Positions 63,170 through 64,000 of a stretch of 64,000 nt of DNA are shown here, piece after piece; within the stretch, counting starts at the first letter, position 1, and the number at the start of each line of letters is the position of its first letter. The stretch is taken from NCBI GenBank assembly GCA_035515075.1, contig DATJBZ010000017.1, forward strand, positions 124,001 through 188,000, written 5' to 3'. The notes under the pieces are model-generated. The model ran no database searches. It worked only from the letters and a program-made list of their open reading frames with translations, and was not told the origin of the DNA. Source of the stretch: Moheibacter sp035515075 (GTDB lineage: Bacteria > Bacteroidota > Bacteroidia > Flavobacteriales > Weeksellaceae). Position numbers and translations under genes: made by a program.

Positions 63170-63370
63170 TAACCTTAGTAAAAAAATCACCTCAAAATAT
63201 ACTTAACTTGCATAAAAAGGCGGTGAAATGACAGTTTTTGCGCTCAAACGGTTCTTATTTGCAATGCTTTTGTTTGGTCTATGTTATTTAATAGCTTGAG
63301 AATCAACCGCCTGTATTCTTCATCACTTAAGGGGTGTTTTAAAAGTGTGTGTGTGTGTGTTGATATATTG

Positions 63371-64000
63371 CTACTCTACCCGTATAGCTCCAACCACCAG
63401 TGCGATACTCTGAATATCTTCCATCGGAACCTCAAAGTCTCCATAATCTTTATTGTCGCTTCTGCAGATCACTGTTTTTGGATTATTAGATTTGATAAGT
63501 CTTTTTATCATTGAACCTTGGCTTTTTGAATCAAGGACGTAAACTTTATTCCATTGTATAAATAGCAATTCACGAACGAATCGACAAGCGACAATGTCGC
63601 CACTACTGTACTTTGGGTACATGGAAGATCCTCGTACTGAAATCAAAAAATCAACGCCTTTGCCGTCAAACAAAGGAATTATGTAACGATCCTCAATTGC
63701 GCTTTCGCTGATTGAATAACCTCCATTGTCGCCAATGCCAGCAAAGGCATCCACAGGGATTAAAGGAATTGACTTACTGAATTCATTAGGGTCCAAAATA
63801 GCTGAAGCTTTCAATTGCGTATCCTTTAGCATTTCTCCTTTTCCCGTCAACAGCCAATTAGCATTTATGAAATCACATTTTGTGATAATTAAATCATAAT
63901 CTATAGTGTTTCTTGCCTTCCACGTAGATATGGTATTCTGTTTTACACCTAAGAAATTAGCCAATTCAGTATCGGTCTTGAATTTCAAGTGTTTTTTTAT
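63371..64000 (-). CDS. Phage-type repressor: HTH plus S24 peptidase-like domain, 5' truncated
   Basis: The product resembles CI/LexA-type repressors. An N-terminal helix-turn-helix (DTELANFLGVKQNTISTWKAR) is followed by a linker and a C-terminal S24-type domain with ISVRGSSMYPKYSSGDIVACR, including the catalytic Ser of the GSSM motif, and a Lys in MIKRLIKS. Such proteins hold phage or mobile-element genes silent and may cleave themselves on DNA damage. The frame is open to the end of the window, and the first start in it is TTG at 63988, so the true N-terminus probably lies beyond. The target genes are not visible. Confidence 0.87.
   Translation of the reverse strand: MKKHLKFKTDTELANFLGVKQNTISTWKARNTIDYDLIITKCDFINANWLLTGKGEMLKDTQLKASAILDPNEFSKSIPLIPVDAFAGIGDNGGYSISESAIEDRYIIPLFDGKGVDFLISVRGSSMYPKYSSGDIVACRFVRELLFIQWNKVYVLDSKSQGSMIKRLIKSNNPKTVICRSDNKDYGDFEVPMEDIQSIALVVGAIRVE

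Larger units (their letters stand above)
62789..63370. other. Gene-free, repeat-rich region next to a phage-type repressor
   Basis: About 580 bases hold no gene that I can support. GTAATTTGCCGAAA occurs at 62811-62824 and 62851-62864 (40-base spacing). TACCATTATGGTA (62894-62906) is a 13-base palindrome, AGCGTAAAACGCT a small hairpin (63009-63021). Three imperfect 12-base units like GTTTGGGTTGCT run from 63134 to 63169, and (GT)8 lies near 63345-63360. These could be operators or an attachment boundary. Confidence 0.55.

Noticed and set aside
63345..63360. (GT)8 dinucleotide run as a phase-variable site
   Set aside because: It lies after the repressor stop and outside any coding frame, so slippage would not switch a protein on or off.
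63281..63514. 77-codon frame crossing the (GT)8 run
   Set aside because: It overlaps the repressor coding region on the other strand and has no start context.
1..64000. CRISPR arrays, tRNA or rRNA genes
   Set aside because: I saw no regularly spaced repeats with unique spacers, no tRNA-like cloverleaf with CCA or T-arm pattern, and no rRNA-like stretch.

Overview
The window reads as chromosomal DNA of a Bacteroidota bacterium, most likely order Flavobacteriales. The evidence is a SprA type IX secretion (T9SS) translocon, several TonB-dependent receptors, secreted proteins with T9SS-like C-termini, a MoxR/Bat aerotolerance operon, many short signal-peptide lipoproteins, and a recurring TAnnTTTG promoter element with almost no Shine-Dalgarno sequences. 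Leucine is strongly biased to TTG in most genes, and a few genes depart from this. The genus cannot be fixed from the sequence alone. I see no rRNA, tRNA, CRISPR array or complete insertion sequence.

Layout. 1-6.8 kb: the 3' part of sprA, then gcvH and a VanZ-like gene. 7.0-14.5 kb: one tightly overlapping operon, moxR, DUF58, a membrane protein, batA, batB, batC, batD. 14.5-19.0 kb: marC, a small membrane protein convergent with rnpA, a bacilliredoxin, riboflavin synthase, an orphan NtrY-like histidine kinase and a trmN6-like methyltransferase. 19.2-26.7 kb: an atypical AT-rich RDD gene, a DUF6263-like lipoprotein, then a secreted endonuclease/exonuclease/phosphatase-fold protein divergent from a TonB receptor and a DUF5689 lipoprotein, possibly a nucleic-acid or phosphate scavenging locus. 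26.8-32.9 kb: Cu/Zn superoxide dismutase, acyltransferase, RNase HI, a TlpA-like lipoprotein, DUF3108, an Fe-S assembly pair (NifU domain plus Mrp) and DinB.

32.9-40.6 kb: an HmuY-like lipoprotein with a TonB receptor (probable haem or iron uptake), a membrane protein, methylmalonyl-CoA mutase large subunit and Era. 40.8-45.8 kb: secreted and surface proteins, including one with eight ELWxxDGTxxGT repeats, and a GC-rich structured element at 45.2 kb. 45.8-52.4 kb: housekeeping genes nadB, recA, bcp, a NUDIX hydrolase, DUF4136, an orphan TolC and tsaB. 52.5-57.6 kb: an AraC-type regulator with TPRs, a T9SS-type surface protein split by an apparent +1 frameshift, and a small PID-CTERM-like protein. 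58.2-62.8 kb: FadL-like porin, GDSL lipoprotein, ComEC. 62.8-64.0 kb: a repeat-rich gap and a phage-type S24/HTH repressor cut by the window end, perhaps the edge of a mobile element.

Twelve exact TAnnTTTG elements lie shortly upstream of gene starts and helped choose the starts of the bacilliredoxin, mrp and tsaB genes. The most noteworthy points are the frameshifted T9SS protein with its PID-CTERM-like neighbour, the TonB/DUF5689/nuclease locus, a perfect 30-bp inverted-repeat terminator shared by two convergent genes, and the repressor with unusual repeats at the right edge. No clearly unprecedented system is evident.
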